Below are positions 61,189 to 64,000 of a stretch of DNA of 64,000 bases, piece after piece. Location: NCBI GenBank assembly GCA_964527835.1, contig CAZGNV010000018.1, forward strand, positions 9,080-73,079. The letters run 5' to 3'. The notes beneath the pieces are model-generated. The model saw only the letters and a program-made list of their open reading frames with translations, was not told the DNA's origin and ran no database searches. Made by a program: the position numbers and the translations under genes. The stretch comes from JAFDCJ01 sp964527835 (GTDB taxonomy: Bacteria > Desulfobacterota > Desulfobacteria > Desulfobacterales > JAFDCJ01). The stretch's first letter is position 1. Each line of letters starts with the position of its first letter.

Positions 61189-61659
61189 GTGTCCGGTTGG
61201 CACCTGGCAGCCATTAAGCGGGCTGATATTGATGAAATTCTGGCCATCGAACGGCAGGCGTTCCGACATCCCTGGCAGCGGGTGCATTTCGAAAACCAGC
61301 TGAGCGATGAAAATGCCTGCCACTACTGTGTCAGAGTCGACAGCGAGGCTGCAGCCGGCCCGCTGATTGCGTATGTTTTTATGCGCCTGTTCGGCAGCCA
61401 GCTGCATCTTCTCAAAATTGCCGTTACCACCGCCTTGCAAAGGCGGGGGATCGGCTCCCGACTGCTTGAGCAGTGTTTTTCACGGGAGACCCAACGGGGA
61501 GCGCGGGCAGTTTTGCTGGAAGTGCGCCCCTCGAACATCCCGGCCGTCGGGCTTTACCGTAAAACCGGTTTTGAGGTGATTGGAAAACGGCACGGATATT
61601 ATGGGGATTCGCAAGAAGACGCCCTGGTGATGATAAAAAAACTACAGGAGGACACATGA
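61189..61659 (+). CDS. rimI: Ribosomal protein S18-alanine N-acetyltransferase RimI
   Basis: 156 residues, GNAT fold: LAIERQAFRHPWQRVHFENQL, the acetyl-CoA loop VTTALQRRGIGSRLLEQC (RRGIGS near 85-90), LEVRPSNIPAVGLYRKTGFEVIGKRHGYY. The RPSN..A..LY.K.GF signature is that of RimI. It acetylates the N-terminus of S18. Start GTG at 61189, three bases after the EIIA stop; it overlaps gap by 4 bases. Confidence 0.9.
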   Translation: MSGWHLAAIKRADIDEILAIERQAFRHPWQRVHFENQLSDENACHYCVRVDSEAAAGPLIAYVFMRLFGSQLHLLKIAVTTALQRRGIGSRLLEQCFSRETQRGARAVLLEVRPSNIPAVGLYRKTGFEVIGKRHGYYGDSQEDALVMIKKLQEDT

Positions 61660-62660
61660 GCATCAAACTTGGAATCAATGGATTTGGCAGGATCGGACGC
61701 CTGGTTTTCAGGGCGGCCCTGGAGCATCCCGAGGTGGAAGTGGTGGCCATCAATGATCTTACGGATGCAAAAACAATGGCCCACCTTTTAAAATACGACT
61801 CTGTTCACGGCAACCTGGACCATGATATTGCCGCCAGCGAAAACAGCATTGAAATCGACGGCAAAGCAATCGCCATCCGCTCGGTAAAAGACCCGGAGCA
61901 AATCGGCTGGAGCGACTTCGGCGTCGACATTGCCGCCGAATGCACCGGTCTGTTTCGGGATCGCGAAAGCGCCGCCAAGCATCTTGCCTGCGGGGCCCGC
62001 AAAGTCATTATATCGGCTCCGGCCACCGAACCCGACATTACGATTGTCATGGGCGTCAACTCCGACCAGTACGACCCCCGGGCACATCACATTATCTCCA
62101 ATGCGTCGTGCACCACCAACTGCCTGGCGCCGGTGGCCAAGGTTCTGCTGGAAAATTTCGGCCTGCGCTATGGACTGATGACCACCATTCATTCCTACAC
62201 GGGAGATCAGCGCCTGCTGGATTTTCCCCACAAGGACCTGCGCCGCGCCCGGGCAGCCGCCCTTTCCATGATTCCAACCACCACCGGGGCGGCTAAAGCG
62301 GTGGCTTTGGTCCTGCCCGAGCTGTCCGGCAAACTCAACGGCCTGGCCATCCGTGTCCCGACGCCCAATGTCTCCATCGTGGATCTGGTCGCCACCGTTG
62401 AAAAATCCGGAATCACGGTCTCTGAGGTCAATGGGGCCCTGAAACAGGCCTCGGAAGAGTCGCTGGCGGGAATTCTGGGATACAGCGAGGCCCCGCTGGT
62501 TTCAACGGACTTCAACGGCGTGCCCCTGTCTTCCATCGTGGATGCCCCCACCACCTATGTCATCGAGAACATGGTCAAGGTGCTTTCCTGGTACGACAAC
62601 GAGGCCGGCTACTCCCATCGCATGGTGGATCTGGCGGCGATGATCGGTGCTGAACTGTAG
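61656..62660 (+). CDS. gap: Glyceraldehyde-3-phosphate dehydrogenase, type I
   Basis: 334 residues: LGINGFGRIGRLVFRAAL (NAD fold), SNASCTTNCLAPVAKVL with the catalytic cysteine near 150, HSYTGDQRLLDFPHKDLRRARAAA, LNGLAIRVPTPNVSIVDL and SWYDNEAGYSHRMVDL. AGGAGG precedes the ATG. It oxidises G3P to 1,3-bisphosphoglycerate, or runs in reverse in gluconeogenesis. It overlaps rimI by 4 bases and is followed by tpiA; no pgk lies between them. Confidence 0.96.
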   Translation: MSIKLGINGFGRIGRLVFRAALEHPEVEVVAINDLTDAKTMAHLLKYDSVHGNLDHDIAASENSIEIDGKAIAIRSVKDPEQIGWSDFGVDIAAECTGLFRDRESAAKHLACGARKVIISAPATEPDITIVMGVNSDQYDPRAHHIISNASCTTNCLAPVAKVLLENFGLRYGLMTTIHSYTGDQRLLDFPHKDLRRARAAALSMIPTTTGAAKAVALVLPELSGKLNGLAIRVPTPNVSIVDLVATVEKSGITVSEVNGALKQASEESLAGILGYSEAPLVSTDFNGVPLSSIVDAPTTYVIENMVKVLSWYDNEAGYSHRMVDLAAMIGAEL

Positions 62661-62706
62661 AAAAAACTGCGTTTATTACGATTGTGAAAAAAATCAGGAG
62701 ACAAAT

Positions 62707-63465
62707 ATGGGAAACAGAACTCCGCTGATTGCCGGAAACTGGAAAATGTTTAAGACCGCTGCCGAGGCGGTCGAAACCGCCTCCCGGCTCGTGGAACTGG
62801 TGGCCGACACCGCCGGCGTGGACATCATGATCGCACCGGCGTATACCGCCCTGGATCCGGTTTCCAAAGTGCTCGCCGGCAGCCGGGTGGCCCTTGGGGC
62901 CCAGAACCTGCACTGGGAAAAACAGGGCGCCTATACCGGCGAGATCTCCGCGCCAATGCTGACGGCCGCCGGATGCCGCTATGTCATCATCGGACATTCG
63001 GAGCGGCGCCAGTATTTCGGTGAAACCGACGAAACGGTCAACCGTAAAATTCGCGCCGCGCTCGATGCCGGCCTGCTGCCGGTGTTTTGTGTGGGGGAAA
63101 CCGAAGGCCAACGCGAAGCCGGCCAGACGTTTTCGGTACTTGACAAACAGGTCAAAATGGGATTACAAGATTATGTTGCGGAAGATCTGCAACCGCTGAT
63201 CATTGCCTACGAACCGGTGTGGGCCATCGGCACCGGCAAAACAGCGACCCGGGAGCAGGCCCAGGAGGTGCATCAATACCTCCGTTCGTTGATTGAAACA
63301 GCTTTCAACTCCGCGTTGGCCGGTACCATGCGGATTTTATACGGCGGCAGTGTAAAACCAGGCAACATCGCTGACCTGATGGAAATGCCGGACATCGACG
63401 GTGCGCTGGTGGGCGGCGCCAGCCTGGAGGCGGATTCTTTCAGCCAGATTGTAAAATTCAAGTAA
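62707..63465 (+). CDS. tpiA: Triosephosphate isomerase
   Basis: 252 residues: PLIAGNWKMFKTAAEAVE (N and K active-site residues), VALGAQNLHWEKQGAYTGEISAPML, IIGHSERRQYFGE (catalytic His), YEPVWAIGTGKTAT (catalytic Glu) and LYGGSVKPGNIADLMEMPDIDGALVGGASL. The start at 62707 (MGNRTPL) has AGGAG eight bases upstream; the frame extends back into gap but that part is not conserved. Confidence 0.97.
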   Translation: MGNRTPLIAGNWKMFKTAAEAVETASRLVELVADTAGVDIMIAPAYTALDPVSKVLAGSRVALGAQNLHWEKQGAYTGEISAPMLTAAGCRYVIIGHSERRQYFGETDETVNRKIRAALDAGLLPVFCVGETEGQREAGQTFSVLDKQVKMGLQDYVAEDLQPLIIAYEPVWAIGTGKTATREQAQEVHQYLRSLIETAFNSALAGTMRILYGGSVKPGNIADLMEMPDIDGALVGGASLEADSFSQIVKFK

Positions 63466-63521
63466 CCATTGATTGGAGGTCGTTTTAAACCTCCTGATTC
63501 TGGGCAACAGCAAGGAAAATT

Positions 63522-63875
63522 ATGTCGCTATTTTTAATCATCATCCATATTATCGTTTCCATTGCGCTGATTATGATTGTTCTGCTCCAGACCGGAAAAG
63601 GCGCGGACATGGGGGCCGCATTCGGCGGCGGCGCCAGCCAGACCCTGTTCGGCAGCACCGGAGCCGGCACCTTTTTAAGCAAGGCCACCACCGTGGCGGC
63701 GGTCGTGTTCATGCTCACATCGCTGAGCCTGGCCTACCTTTCCAGCCATCGCAGTGAAGCACCGTCGGTCATCACCGACACCAAGGCCCCCATCGAAAGC
63801 CAGGCCCCGGCAACCGGAAACACAGCACCGGCAACCGGTGCTGACAATACGCAACCGGCAAAACAGGCTCCCTGA
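63522..63875 (+). CDS. secG: Preprotein translocase subunit SecG
   Basis: 117 residues: first span LFLIIIHIIVSIALIMIVLLQ, the conserved GKGADMGAAFGGGASQTLFGSTGAGTFLSK loop, a second span, then a Pro/Ala/Thr-rich tail. SecG stabilises SecYE during protein export. AAGGA lies before the ATG. It is placed between tpiA and a tRNA-Leu gene, the standard order in many bacteria. Confidence 0.94.
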   Translation: MSLFLIIIHIIVSIALIMIVLLQTGKGADMGAAFGGGASQTLFGSTGAGTFLSKATTVAAVVFMLTSLSLAYLSSHRSEAPSVITDTKAPIESQAPATGNTAPATGADNTQPAKQAP

Positions 63876-63913
63876 ATTTGCCGTTGCCCTCACAGCCGTC
63901 AGCTTGCCAATGT

Positions 63914-64000
63914 GCCGAAGTGGTGGAATTTGGTAGACACGCTATCTTGAGGGGGTAGTGGGCCACGCCCGTGCCGGTTCAAGTCCGGCCTTCGGCACCA
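63914..64000 (+). tRNA. tRNA-Leu (anticodon GAG)
   Basis: 87 bases: acceptor GCCGAAG pairs with CTTCGGC, followed by discriminator A and an encoded CCA. The D-arm has TGGTGGAATTTGGTAGACAC. The anticodon arm is CTATC-TTGAGGG-GGTAG (GAG). A long variable arm, as in class II tRNAs, precedes a T-arm with GTTCAAGTC. The window ends exactly at the CCA end. Confidence 0.95.

Overview
The window looks like a chromosomal stretch from a strictly anaerobic, Gram-negative member of the Desulfobacterota, most like the Desulfobacterales. This is inferred from gene content: a VorB-type 2-oxoacid:ferredoxin oxidoreductase, a DUF39 homocysteine-synthesis protein, a branched-chain-type ABC transporter packed with acyl-CoA ligases, metal-type KdsA plus LptC (an LPS outer membrane), and the rpoN-hpf-ptsN-rapZ cluster. 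No prophage, insertion sequence, CRISPR array or rRNA was seen. Nearly all genes are housekeeping or metabolic.

Layout. (1) 1-9083, minus strand: the end of a CGGC-domain protein, then an operon read from livG through a long-chain acyl-CoA synthetase, livH, livM, livK and a benzoate-CoA-ligase-like protein to livF, behind a good sigma70 promoter at 9272-9300. The ligase-like protein has lost both hallmark ATP/catalytic motifs. (2) 9457-12045, plus: a third acyl-CoA ligase, an alpha/beta hydrolase and the decayed tail of another hydrolase. (3) 12214-16134: HDOD protein, soluble GAF hybrid histidine kinase, a small conserved protein, and a lone receiver protein on the opposite strand. (4) 16772-18986, minus: DUF4911, miaB, bifunctional-nuclease-family gene. 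(5) 19193-22479, plus: recJ, an unknown gene, an RNase Z-like hydrolase. (6) 22502-29153, minus: guaB, dnaE, a GDP-mannose pyrophosphorylase. A 143-bp palindrome lies directly after guaB. (7) 29416-30024: YciO/Sua5. (8) 30198-37642, minus: P-loop ATPase, four ferredoxin-oxidoreductase subunits, hisC, cmk, rpsA. (9) 38184-48357: NamZ-type muramidase, RNase HI, a small membrane protein, plsB, a MurU-AmgK fusion, plant-type dapB, a 765-residue unknown. (10) 48411-55490, minus: M23 peptidase, DUF39, thpR, recA, alaS. (11) 55693-64000, plus: kdsA, lptC, rpoN, hpf, ptsN, rapZ, mannose-type EIIA, rimI, gap, tpiA, secG, tRNA-Leu(GAG).

How the genes fit together: region 1-2 imports and CoA-activates carboxylic acids. 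NamZ plus the MurU-AmgK fusion make a plausible route from cell-wall MurNAc to UDP-MurNAc. The oxidoreductase cluster makes acyl-CoA and reduced ferredoxin. The rpoN cluster joins sigma54, ribosome hibernation, nitrogen-PTS signalling and LPS synthesis.

The most unusual signals are not protein-coding. Short arrays of degenerate 7-bp repeats sit in at least eight intergenic gaps, often running into the neighbouring stop or start codon. A compact structured element at 37794-37916 has a 7-nt hairpin loop perfectly complementary to a downstream segment, a possible pseudoknot. All family assignments come from reading the translated sequence; no database search was run.
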